Below, piece by piece: positions 42,680 to 54,500 of a DNA stretch of 64,000 bases. This DNA is from Cladopsammia gracilis. Lineage: Eukaryota > Cnidaria > Anthozoa > Scleractinia > Dendrophylliidae. Where the stretch lies: assembly GCA_022457155.1 (NCBI GenBank), contig JAJGOT010000594.1, positions 397,001 to 461,000 of the forward strand, given 5' to 3'. A program made the position numbers and the translations under genes. Within the stretch, counting starts at the first letter, position 1. Each line of letters starts with the position of its first letter. The notes beneath the pieces were generated by a model that saw only the letters and a list, made by a program, of their open reading frames with translations, was not told the DNA's origin and did no database searches.

Positions 42680-42869
42680 TCATTTTACTGTAAATAGTGG
42701 CTATAAACCACAACTTCAAACTTCAATTCCAGTTTGCAAAGTGGTGACTTAACTAACATCACCAGAAGAAAGATTCAACTGTTCTGTAAAATAAAAATGG
42801 TTAACAGTCTCTAGGATTTCATCATCCATAGACTCTTAAGGTGGAGCCCCCTTGTATAGCATAATAAAC

Positions 42870-43195
42870 ATAACCAAAGGAAAGTACATATACTGCTCAA
42901 TAGCTTTCATTTGAATGGTCACACTTCAGGATTTTATCCACATACTCTAAAGGCGGGGCCACCTTGTACAGCATAATAAACATCACCACAGGAAAGTACA
43001 TATACTGCTCAATAGCTTTCATTTGAATGGTCACACTTCAGGATTTTATCCACATACTCTAATGGCGGGGCCACCTTGTACAGCATAATAAACATAACCA
43101 TGGGAAAGTACATACCGTAATTATACTGCTCAGATCAATAGCTTTCATTTGAATGGTCACACTTCAGGATTTCATCCACATACTCTAAAGGTGGT
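42870..43195 (+). repeat. ~110-bp tandem repeat, about 3 units
   Basis: Same family as 37330-37790, with 'tccacatactctaaaggcgg' replacing 'ccgcagactcaaaagtcag'. Interrupted by the SINE at 43197. Confidence 0.88.
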
Positions 43196-43196
43196 G

Positions 43197-43484
43197 GGCG
43201 GCACGGTGGTTTAGTGGTTAGCGCGTCGGACTTTCAACCTGGTCTCTGGTCTCTGGTCTCTGCCGTCGTGTTGTTTCCTTAGACAAGAAACTTTACTCCA
43301 CACTGTCTCTCTCCACCAAGGTGTATAAATGGGTACCGGCGACAAAATGCTGGGGGTAACCCTGCGATGGACTAGCATCCCATCCAGGGGGGAGTAGCAA
43401 CATTCCTAGTTGCTTCATGCTACGGAAACCGGGTTGAGCTCCGGCCGTGTGGGCCATCTTGGCCCGAGTGCGACTTTACCTACC
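43197..43484 (+). mobile_element. tRNA-derived SINE with B-box replaced by a triplication
   Basis: The A-box region 'ggcacggtggtttagtggtt' and the body are as in 18386-18684. The segment with 'ggtcggtggttcgagcc' is missing and 'ggtctct' is present three times in a row. The flanking word 'actctaaaggtgg' occurs on both sides (left before 43197, right at about 43486), a 13-base target duplication inside the tandem repeat. Confidence 0.87.
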
Positions 43485-43998
43485 TTACTCTAAAGGTGGA
43501 GCCACCTTGTACAGCATAATAAGCACCACTGCATTAAACTACCACTTGATAAATAAACAATGCCCGGTAGGGGTAATTGTTGCACCTTTAAAGTGCCCCT
43601 ATGATCAAATTTTTGATTTTCATTTTTTTACCATTTCATGTACTGTTAGACTTTTTTACTCATTTTGCCAAATTTCAATCCATCACGAACATCAGAAGTC
43701 ATTTTATTTTAACATTTATTTCCGAGAATTTACGGCCGCCATAATTAATCAACCTTGTACGTTCCAAGGCTTGGTTGCGAATGGGAGAAAGTGACGTCAA
43801 AGACTCAAACATATGCCTCATGGGTTGAAATTATATTAACAATCAGCATAGAAAACTGCACGAAGAACAAGTCCCAAAGTTTTTGTTGCTTTTCGCGTGA
43901 TTTTCAATACTTATTTTTATGCATAGCATTGTACTGTAATACATTGTGCTGTATTGTGCCGTTCTAGAATGTATTGTTAAACTGTAGTTATGGTCATA

Positions 43999-44563
43999 TT
44001 CTTGGCTTTCACATGACGTCATAAAAATTAAAAAATCTAAAGAAAACGTCCTACAAAGCTGTTTCTAACATGGTATGTGGATACAAGTGTTATAATCTTT
44101 CACAAAAAGTTTCAGGCTTTAACGATGTTTTTGCTTCCGATTTACAAAGGTTTTAAATGTGTCACGCAATACGTCACGCTATTTCAGATAAGCCGCGAAA
44201 ATAAACAAAATTGAATCAGCTGAAAGTTATTGTTTGCATTATAAGTGCTTATAAGCCGAGTTAATTGAGCTTATAGCAAATACAATATTTTTGGATATGA
44301 TTTTTGGTGTAATTAAGACTTTGAATTTTTGGCCGCCATCTTTGTGCCCCTCTCAGGGGCACAAAGATGGCTGCTCCATACATTTCTTACTAAAAATATC
44401 TAATACTCGTTCGCCTATAACTCTTGAACGAAATGCTTTTGCACTTCAAAATTTGGCCAAGATGTGTAGTTTTAAACTCTCTACAATTCCATAAACATTT
44501 TGCATTCGAAATCTGTTTTTTAATGCTTCTGAATTTTGATATGACGTAAGTGAAAGCCAAGAA
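43999..44563. mobile_element. ~560-bp dispersed element, copy 2 (TTCTTGGCTTTCAC ends)
   Basis: The core matches 19649-20208 closely. The outer inverted pair is TTCTTGGCTTTCAC / GTGAAAGCCAAGAA, unlike copy 1. Confidence 0.82.
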
Positions 44564-45123
44564 TAATACAATACATGTACAATGCTCTGCATAAATTTGT
44601 CAGAGTATTGGACAACCCTCAAGTTATCAAGAGAACAAGAGGCTCCAAACAGCTTATACTCATGCGCATGCATAAGAAAGTTTTATGATATATTTCAAAC
44701 ATGATAAGAAGATGTCCGACATTGCGAAGAATACTCCTTTTATTCAGTCATCGTTCCTGCAAACCACGTTGTTTACTATTGATTGTTTTGGAAATGAAGG
44801 CTGTACCACAATAAATCCAGTGATTCTTCTTAGTCTTATATATACCAAATGTGAACATTACTAATGTAAGTGGGGTTGTAGGAGCTTAAGTAACGCTGTT
44901 TTACCGGAAGTGAGAGTAGCCGGAAGTCACTAAATAGGAAGTCTATGAATCGGAAGTGCACAATTTAAAATATGCGTGCATAAATTTGCATGCAAAATCG
45001 TGACACAAGAAAAACGGAGCCAAAACCTTACCTCACGCCGCTTCGCGCATGTGTAATTAGTAGTTCACATGAAGGTGACTAGGCCCCATATGACTGGTTG
45101 CCCTGTGTGGGCCAACTTTAAAT
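44564..45123. other. no gene seen
   Basis: Positions 44904-44960 hold four GGAAGT words spaced 15-16 bases apart. No exon supported. Confidence 0.45.
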
Positions 45124-46454
45124 GAAGGGCTCCCTGCAATAACGTCCTAAGTGCGTTTTTGAAAAAATTTTCACTGAAACCTTGGATTTTTGGCCTCAAA
45201 AGGGACTCACTTGCCAAAATTATAACTGGATCATGTAAATATGACTGTAAGGATTTAAACCAGGTCAACAAATGTTCTATCTTCGAACAGAATAATATTT
45301 TATTGAATGTTTTAAGGCAAAGGTGTTAGTGGTTAGCATGTTCATTGCAGTGTTCAGTAAAAAGGATGCATGAATAGATACTACAAAAGATCTGAAAGAC
45401 GTCACTTTGCAGCATTTCAAGGCTCTCAAAGTTATCTTGCCTTCTTGTTTCTGCTGCCTTCCACTGTGGCTTTTCTCTTCAAGTCCATTTCCTGTTCTTT
45501 TCTTACAGATCGGTTATTTGGAATGTCTAATATAATTTATTAAGCATATTAACGTTTCTTGGCTGTCCAGTAAACTTGTAAACGCATGGGGTTTCCATCC
45601 CGTATCCTCCCCCACGATTAACGGCTTTCCCAACAACTTGAACTTGTGGTTTGCTTCCTTTCTTTGTAAGAAATGGCGAATAATTGTTTAATAATTAAAG
45701 TGTTATAAGCTACAATATAGAAAACGGCTCTTCAAGAGATTTCACTAGAAGCCCTTTCCTTTCATAACAAGAGGCTAGCTGGTAGCCTATACTCATGCGC
45801 TTGCATGAGAACGTTTTATGGTTTATTTTAACTGATCTTAACTGGGTCACGCACCCCTTCCCTCTCAACGAATTTTGCGTGACATGTAAGTCTTGTTTTG
45901 TTTACTTAATATCAGATATCATTTATTACGACTGAATTTAAACACGTTTTATAAGCATTTCTTTAAAACTAGCGACAACACAAAGAAAAATTCAATCACA
46001 AATTGATATCAACATAAATTCCCATCGAAAAATGTAATTTCCTTTCCGGTGAAGTCCAAATGCTAGTGGCTTGACTCAGCTATTTGAAACAAGAACGTGA
46101 TTACATCATTACAGGCACGCCGAAATCACGAGGTCGCGTGTCAACCAATCAGACCAGTGAAAGTCGTCCCGCGGGATACGGGAAACTTTAAAAAAAACAA
46201 GGCAATTTGTGACTACAAAAAGCGGGACGAAAAGAAACCTTACCGAAACCTTGACTCATGCCGCTATGCGCATGAGTAACAAGGAACTGAAAGAAGTCAG
46301 TGTTTGTTCTCATTCGGTTTCGTTTACTGTTACATTGTTCAGTTGCATTGAATTGCGGTTGTAAGATTGTTAATTAACTGCAAAAAGGTTGATTTATAGC
46401 GGAATTAAAGGTATACATATAGTAGAAAGTTTAAAAACATGTTGCACCATAATT

Positions 46455-46526
46455 TGACCCTACCCCGTTAATACGACCAAATTTTCATGGCCCGAAGGTG
46501 GTCGTATTAACGGGGTTCCACTGTAC
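46455..46526. mobile_element. short pogo-like palindromic MITE
   Basis: 'accccgttaatacgaccaaa' faces 'ggtggtcgtattaacggggt', ending 'tccactgta'. Related in wording to 37921-38051. Confidence 0.7.
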
Positions 46527-46538
46527 GTTTAAAAAGGA

Positions 46539-46812
46539 GTCAATGTGGATTCAATTGGCTTGAGCGCGTTTACTCAGTATGTCGAGTAAATATTACTCAT
46601 GTGTGAGTTATCTTACTCATGCATGAGTAATTTCTACTCAGTTTTGAGTATGTTTTACTCAACACTCGTGCTTTAACTCAGTTTGTCGAGTTAATTTTTG
46701 TTACTCATGCGCGAGTTATTTACTCACGCGTGAGTAATTTCTACTCACATTGTTGGTATGTATTACACTGATGCTTCAGTTTACTCAATTTTTGGCGTCA
46801 ATGTGGATTCAA
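46539..46812. repeat. TGAGTAA/TTACTCA motif array between 16-bp direct repeats
   Basis: GTCAATGTGGATTCAA occurs at both ends (46539-46554, 46797-46812). Between them ACTCA/TGAGT words occur about 20 times, several as palindromes (ttactcacgcgtgagtaa; actcatgcatgagtaa). Confidence 0.8.
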
Positions 46813-46939
46813 CGTTTTACTCAATATTTTGGGTTGTTATTACTCGACCTTTTTTGCAGACGAGAATGCGTTCGCGAACCAATTCAAAATAAGGCTCTAG
46901 GAATGAGCTAACCCGTGAGCCACCGCGCTCAATGAAAAC

Positions 46940-48700
46940 GACTTTTCTTGTAAGTAAGTAAGTAAGTAAGTAAGTAATTTATTTAAGGAGGAAACCACAT
47001 CACCCATGGGTGGTTTTCATGAGGGACCTCCATATAAAAGTTAATTACAACAATAATTGACAAAAGTATTCGAAATACAAGAACTAATTACATTTATAGA
47101 AATAGAATCAAGAAGAATTGAAATAAACTAATGAAAACTAAATATAATAATAGACAAAAAAGAAAATTATATATTATTAAAATATTGTTTTTTAAAAATC
47201 CTAAAATTTACCGATGTCTTCAGTGATCCATTCAAGGAGTTCCATTCATTAAAAAACATATAAGCTGACTTAGACTTCCCCCAATTAGTTTTTGCTGTAG
47301 GGAGAGAAAACATAGATTTATTTCTAGTATTATGGGCATGAATATCTTCACGCTTAATGTTATCATAAATAAAATCATTATTTTTTATAATATAATTAAA
47401 GATAAAAGATAACCTATGAAATTTTCTCCTATATTCTAAATCTTTCCAACCCAGCAACTTCAGGGCATCATTCCTAAGCGTTTTGAAACTTTGCTGCATA
47501 TTAAATCAACATGGTCAGACCAAGTGAGACTTTCATTAATCACAACTCCTAAATACTTGTAATGTCCAGTTCGTTCAATGTTCTCATCATTAATGTTCAG
47601 ATTTACTTGTCCCAATAGCTTCAGTCTCTTTTGACCACCAATCAGCATTAGCTTTGACTTTTTGATATTGAGAGTAAGTCTATGCTTGTTTAACCAGTCC
47701 TTTACGTGATTTAAGTCTTCATTTAATTTGACTTCCAGATCAATAGCAGTTTGAGATGAGCAATAGACAGCAGTGTCATCCGCAAACAAAGAAGCTTGGC
47801 AGTTTTTCAGAACATCAGCAAGATCATTTACATAAACGAGAAACAATAGCGGTCCAAGAACACTACCTTGTAGAACGCCAATGTTCATGATTTTCTTTGA
47901 TGAAATAGAATTTCCAACTGAGGTTCGACAGCCACGATTTTCAAGATAAGATTTAAACCAAGGAATAGATAACACATCCACGCCAAGGGATTTGAGCTTT
48001 AGGAGGAGTATGCGATGATTTACAGTGTCAAACGCTTTCTTGAGATCCAGGAACACTGCCCCCGTGACTTCACCTTGATCCATGTTATTTAGGATTTCAT
48101 CTGTAAATTTTAACAAAGCACTTGCCGTTGAGCGTTTACGTCTGAAGCCGTACTGTTTAATATACAATAAGTTATTAGTTGTTAAAAACTCATATAACTG
48201 ACTATGAACAGCACGTTCAACAATTTTACTAACTGTCGGGAGGATAGAAATCGGTCTGTAATTATCACAGTTATCCATCTTTCCGCTGTTCTTATATAAC
48301 GCCGTAATCTTCGCCAGCTTCCAGTTTTCCGGAAAACGTCCACTAGAAAGTGACAAATTTATAACATTCGTTAAAACAGGTGCGACAACTTCAGCGCCAT
48401 CCTTTAAGAGCCTTGAACTTATGCGATCTAAGCCGATAGCTTTGTTAGGCTTTAGGCATTTTAGTTGATCCAATACAAATGGCACCGTCACAGGTTGTAA
48501 AGAAAATGACAGACCAGTTTTCAATGGAAAATCGTCACTTTCGTATAAGATACTTCCAAAGCGCCTTGCCAACTTTTCACCGATAGTCGAAAAATGTTCA
48601 TTTAGAGCCTCAGCGATTTCTTCGCATTTCTTGTAAACTTTGCCACTTATAGAGATTGAGTACGGTACAGTTGATTTTACGGGAGCAAAACGTACCGATA
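46940..48700 (-). mobile_element. non-LTR retrotransposon (CR1/Jockey-type), minus strand, 5' truncated
   Basis: The reverse transcriptase reads from 48572 down: [95 protein letters not shown] (Leu where the family has Pro); and SLFADDTAVY. A frameshift near 47500 puts the C-terminal domain (47499-47167, HNTRNKSMFSLPTAKTNWGK) in another frame. Upstream homology is open to about 48640. The 3' end has a stem-loop (ccacccatgggtg, about 47005) and a (CTTA)n tail at 46951-46975. Confidence 0.9.
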
Positions 48701-48769
48701 CAACTCAAATCAATTCAATTCCATAACACTTGCTACCATCCCAAGTGTAAATAGCCTTTTTGCTGCATT

Positions 48770-49345
48770 TAATCTTTTAAAGTCTCTCGCAAATCGACTT
48801 ACGTTGAGTCGATTTATTGCTTGCACCGTCACAAAGTAGTGACATAAGTGCAAGCTTCCAAGTACGAGTCGAATAGTCAACATTTGCTACCCTCCCTTCT
48901 TGCCTTATTTTTTTGTAAGTCTCTCACAAATCCACTTCCGGTGAGTCGATTCGACTTTACGCTAGACGAATCGCGCGATTCGAGTCGAATCGTCAACATT
49001 TGCTACCCTCCTTAGTGTTCATAGCCTTCTTGCCGTATTTTTTTCCTAAGTCTCTCGCAAATCGACTTCCGGTGAGTCGATTCGACTTTACGCTAGACGA
49101 ATCGCGCGATTCGAGTCGAATCGTCAACATTTGCTACCCTTCTTAGTGTTCATAGCCTTCTTGCCCTATTTTTTTCCTAAGTCTCTCGCAAATCGACTTC
49201 CGGTGAGTCGATTCGACTTTACGCTAGACGAATCGCGCGATTCGAGTCGAATCGTCAACATTTGCTACCCTCCTTAGTGTTCATAGCCTTCTTGCAGTAT
49301 TTTTTCTAAGTCTCTCGCAAATCGACTTCCGGTTGTCGATTGGTC
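48770..49345 (+). repeat. 131-bp tandem satellite, about 4 units
   Basis: The phrase 'caacatttgctaccct' recurs at about 48879, 48995, 49126 and 49257 (last spacings 131). Units contain 'cgacttccggtgagtcgatt', 'cgactttacgctagacgaat' and the palindrome GAATCGCGCGATTC. Confidence 0.9.
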
Positions 49346-49555
49346 AACAAACCTAGACGAATCGACTCAGTTCATAGGGGCCCAAAACATTTTCTCAAAG
49401 ATGTGGATTTTCTTCCCCATTTTGGAGCTGTTTTAAGTACCTTAACAATAATAAATCGTTAATTTGACAAAACTGTGCTTTTAAAGGCCTAAAACATACA
49501 ATTTTAGTGAATGTTACCAAAAACGCACTTAGGACGTTCTTGCAGGGAGCCCTTC

Positions 49556-50128
49556 AGGGAGCCCTATCAAGTGACACATCTAAAAAAAAATGACTAACAG
49601 TAATTGTACAAACAAGCAACACATTTTTTTAATGAATGCTTTAAATAATAAACTTATTTGTATAAAAATAGTAGTGTAGATTTTAGCACGGTTTGACACC
49701 GTACTTTTAAAGAAAATAAATATATTTTATAATAACAAATTGGTTTGCTTGTTATTTTTTAGTCTCCTAAGCAGAAAAATGGTTTACAATCATCGAGGAA
49801 AGATAAAATACCACAAGGCAAAATGCTTGCAACATGCATATAATAATATTTTTCAAAGACCACTTGCTGATACAGTATACTTAAAATCAATAAAATTCAA
49901 CCCATGCCCATTATCTTTGCTGGCCCGTTAGCAGAAGTTGAAAAATACATTTGTATTGAATTAATTTTATATACTATAAAAATCAGAAACTAATAAGTGG
50001 TTTCTGCTACATCTCTATAAAATTTTGCTCTTTTTAAGCAGTAAAATTAATGGCTTATATTTATTTAGTAAAATATACAGTTGTACTGCATCAATTTTAT
50101 TTACTTAAAATTAGAAACCTAAGTGGTG

Positions 50129-50167
<39 letters not shown>

Positions 50168-51223
50168 TTTATTTTATTGGAGTTAAAAAAATAATTTTTT
50201 ATACATTTACACATATATATTTTTTAAATAATAATCTATCCAACTAATTTCAGACATTGCAACTGAACTTTCTAGTCCCATTCTTGTTTTATACAATAGA
50301 AATTATTTAAAAATATATATTACAGTGTGACGCACCTTACTGTGAGAACCCAACAAACTTTTTTTTTACAAGTTAGCCAATCAGAGAATGCAAAATAATT
50401 CAATATTATTGATGAGCACACCTCCTCAAAGTTGAGCACTATCGAATCTACATACATACACACAAACTTTATTTAAACTCAAATTTAAGAGTAGCCTATA
50501 CATGAGTCTAACAATAACAATAATAAAACAATAACAAAACAGGGCAAGAAAAATTAACTAATAAACATAAAATAAATATTTACACTATATACATATTTTT
50601 ATATTCTCATTAAAATGTAATCTTGTCGCTTCGTATTTATCACAGGAGTGTAAAGTTACAAAAGACAAAACGGCTATTTGGAATGTGGTTAGCTGTCCTT
50701 TAAAAGTTGGATAAATTATTATATTATCAAGGTTATTTATTGTTAGAAATAGAAATAGTAAATACAAAGATTTTATTCACTTTATTGCTTCACCAGATCC
50801 GCAGTTACAACAACAATAAGAACAACAAATATTTAATATTTATAAAAATTAGCTGGTGATACCATGCAAACTTCATCAAAACGTTTGTTGGGTGCTCACA
50901 GTAATGTGTGCCACACTTTAATTTTACAAAATAGAAAATGCTTTTCATGTTTCCATTATAGTATGTTAACAAGAGAGGATGTTTGGGAGAACATGAAATA
51001 AAATGATGAAGGCCGGATATAGTGTCCCATGGACAGAACAAAATTGTGCTTACCGATTACAGCTCATCAAATTTGATTTTGTGACAGGCGGTCAAGAATT
51101 GTGGAATTTTTTTTTTTTTTTGCTATCATTTTGTCCCTGTAGTTCATATTTTCTCCCACCTCTGACACCACAGACCCCCAATAACTACCACTGCTCCCAT
51201 GCTCCCTTCTATCTCTTTCTTCC
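49556..51223. other. no gene seen; 3' flank of the GPCR gene
   Basis: Very AT-rich. An (AAT)n tract lies at 50128-50168. No supported exon; the short ORFs here lack any pattern. Confidence 0.5.
50128..50168 (+). repeat. (AAT)n microsatellite
   Basis: About 13 AAT units. Confidence 0.95.
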
Positions 51224-51532
51224 CTAATGTCTTGAGAATTCCCCCAATAGCCTTGCAGAAAATGGTTCTCTGGGACTGTTCTTGGGTGGGGTGGGAACAG
51301 TCGGTGTATTTCTGCGACCAGAAAGTAATGGAGAAATCTCGCTCACTGGAATCTTGACTGAGCCAGGTAAAGAGTTAACCATCCATTTCCTTTGGTTTTG
51401 AGGATCACTGTTTGGAGAGCTGGTTGAGTCACTGCGACCAAGGCTCAAGATATGCCTACAACAAGTTGTGAACTGCTTGTGCTGTCCATAAACTAAACAG
51501 TTCAGGAATCCCTGCAATGGGTTTATTGAAGC
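51224..51532 (-). CDS. GPCR last exon: helix 7 end and cytoplasmic tail
   Basis: Acceptor tccttttccacag|GCT. It has 103 codons with the stop TAG at 51226-51224: ASINPLQGFLNCLVYGQHKQ, then a cysteine pair (TTCCRH, possible palmitoylation) and a Ser/Thr/Pro-rich tail ending LLGEFSRH. Confidence 0.87.
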   Translation of the reverse strand, partial: ASINPLQGFLNCLVYGQHKQFTTCCRHILSLGRSDSTSSPNSDPQNQRKWMVNSLPGSVKIPVSEISPLLSGRRNTPTVPTPPKNSPREPFSARLLGEFSRH

Positions 51533-54500
51533 CTGTGGAAAAGGAAGAGGGTAATACAATCAAATTTGTTAAAGTGGACACCTCTCTAGGACAGACACCT
51601 CTCTATTTCGAGGCAGACGCCTTTGTAAGGCAGACATTTTTGGTTGGTCCATTCAAATTTCACTTGTCTGAAATTAAACTTTTTTTAAGGTGTACATGCA
51701 CACCTATCTTAAGGAGACAGCAGATGCTTTTTAAGCAAAATTCTAGTTAGAAATACCTCTCAACATAGAGCTGCAAATGTTTTTCCAATTGATGCCAAAA
51801 GATTGCTAAATAAGCACTGGTGCCAGAGACTATAATGCTGGGAGTAACCTGGTAATGGACTAACATCCCATCCAGGGGGGAGTAGTAATACTCTCAGTCA
51901 TTTCACACAACAGAAACCAGCAGTTACTAGTGGACCACTAATTAATGGCCCTTGACAGATTTTCCTTCAAATGTATTTGGAGTTTTTAAGGTCATTTAAT
52001 CATGTTTCTTTTTTGTGTTGCTGTTTTTGATTGTCAGTGTTTTTTTTTAATAAGATACTGGTGGTGAGGTGGTATGAAACCTACTCCCATTGTCAGTTGT
52101 CTTTTTTTATCGCTAAACACCATAATCCTACCATTTTGCCAATTTTTATAAAAATTTACCACCTGAAACGAGCAATAAATGTTCTAGCTAACTGTAAAAA
52201 CCTCTATTGTGATGTCTTCAAAATAAACAAACATGGGTCACACCATTTTTGTGCCGATGCCTCATACACCAAAAACCTATATGAAGCCACCTTAAGATTA
52301 GCTTCTTTTAGGCTTCTGAGATGCATCTCAATTTGCACCCAATACCCAACCAAAAGGAGGATGTTTACAGTCTATCACATTGCCACAGGTGTGCCAGCCT
52401 CTGCCATTTATATTAAACTATATTGTTATATAGCTGGAGTTTTTGTCAATACAACATGCATGTTGATTGGTTGATTCATCGTCACATGACATCTAACAAA
52501 CAAACTGTTTCCCACCAATTGTGCTAAGCTGGCAACATTTGCGAAAGCGGGCAACAATTTTGACGTCAGAGGGTAAGTTACATTGCACTGTTTCCCGCTA
52601 GCGCACGTGATCAGACCGTGGCAAAAGGTGGCATGATTATGATGGATGAAGTGCTCGGCACGTTTTTCAAACTGTCTCGTGTTGTGTTTTTTTTTTGTTG
52701 CTATATAACAAATCACTTAATGACTGATCCCTCGGGAAACAGTGAATTTTGTTTCCCTCGAATCTCGATGTTTCCCTTGACTTCGTCTCGGGAAACATCG
52801 AGATTCTCAGGAAACAAAATTCACTGTTTCCCTCGGGACCAGTCATTAAGTGTTTATTATTTAACTATTTACCAATACTTTTATACCTCAACCATCCAGA
52901 GTTTAAAATGGCTTGCATCGTGCTCTATACTATTTTCATTTCTGATATAGTCAGAGATGTCATGAATTCCATCAATAAAGTTTGGAAGCCAGCTGAAGTT
53001 TAAAAAAAAATGCTATTACCAGTATATGCATGGGGGAAATAATTGACACACCAACAGCCACCTGTGGCCTACAAATCAAACACTTTTCAACAATATCAAC
53101 AGAACTGAAAAACAACAGACTGAACTCACTGACAAACTTGACTAATAGACCAATGTGTAGTTCCAGAAAAAATTCCATACCCACCCCATGGAAGGTCATT
53201 GGAAATTCCTAGGGGGAGGGGGGTCTTAAATGCCAACATTTTAGAAGCAAAGTATGAAGCTAAACTGGAATTTCCTGAGGGGACGGGGGGTGCTAAACAA
53301 AAAACCTTCTGTGGGGGGAGTATGGATATTTTCTGGAATTACACTCAACAATACAAGATTGTTCAAAATGGACCAATCACTGACTTTTTTTGTAGTTTCA
53401 GAACTACACTAACCAAGCTTTTAGCCAGCAGGGTGTCCAGGCGTCCTGTGGATGCCCACTTTGTGAAGAAATTCATGAAAATTGCACCTACTCCTTTAAC
53501 CCTTAATTAAGCCCTGATATCAACATTTAAATTCTCATTTCTTGTCCCTATACATTTCCTAGAAAAGTAGTGGGGAGAAATTGTTTGGACATCAAGAGAA
53601 TTCATCTTGTGTGATCATGTCCTTAATTCTCATAGCCTTTTAGATTGATAAGGCATTGATGTTTCAAGGAGAAATTTGATGCTGATCACTCTTAGGGCTT
53701 AAAGGGTTAAAAAGTTATACTGGGAAATATCTTCAGGACGCCCACTCTTCAATTTCTGGCTAAAAGCCTGACACTAACCCAGAACAAACACATGCTACAG
53801 ACTTTATAACCGCTGGGTTGAAACCATTTACAATCTTACCGGTACATCCTGATGGTGCTTTTATTAATAATAAATTAAAGGAAAAAATGTTCATGGCAAA
53901 CATCCGAGAAACCATTATTTACATGTAGGTGCAGGTGACATTCCCGTGAGAAATTACGGGATGATTAGTATTTTCTTAGTTTTTAAAATTAAGAAAAACC
54001 GATCAAACTTACCACAATACAAAGACAAATACTATCAGACAAAACTTTTTTCTGACAGACTTTTGAATTATTCTCTCCGTATCGGTAAAATGAGCAGTTC
54101 TCTTTATGTTCTGTGTCACTGAAACGAAAGGTAATGCAAGAAGTTAGTTTGGGAGTGAACAGTTTTCACATTGTGTCGTAAAACCAAAACCAATGAAAGT
54201 AATTACTCTGGCCATTCACAACAGATTCAGACAATCCAATGAACCAATCAGAATTCGAAGCAGATATGGTACTTGTAACAGAAGTTACAAGAAGAAATAA
54301 CAATAATTGAAGGGGTGAGTGGAATAAAGCCCTAAGTGACTTGTGATCAACTGCTAGATTCTCCTTCCAGTTTGTCTTGTATATGCTCATGTAACAAAGG
54401 GAGAATTTGGTTTCAGATCAGGAGTCACTGAAGGCCTTATTCCAGTTTGGGATAAGGCCCTAAGTGACCCCTGATCTATAGCCAAATTCTCCTTTTGTTA

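Larger units (their letters stand above)
45124..49555. mobile_element. 4.4-kb TIR element hosting other repeats
   Basis: The left end GAAGGGCTCCCTGCAATAAC continues CGTCCTAAGTGCGTTTTTG. The right end is the inverse with one difference over about 38 bases, and similarity continues weakly inward (ttttcactgaaa / ttcactaaaa). Inside are a pogo-like MITE, a TGAGTAA-rich element, a non-LTR copy and a 131-bp satellite. No transposase of its own was recognised. Confidence 0.7.
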
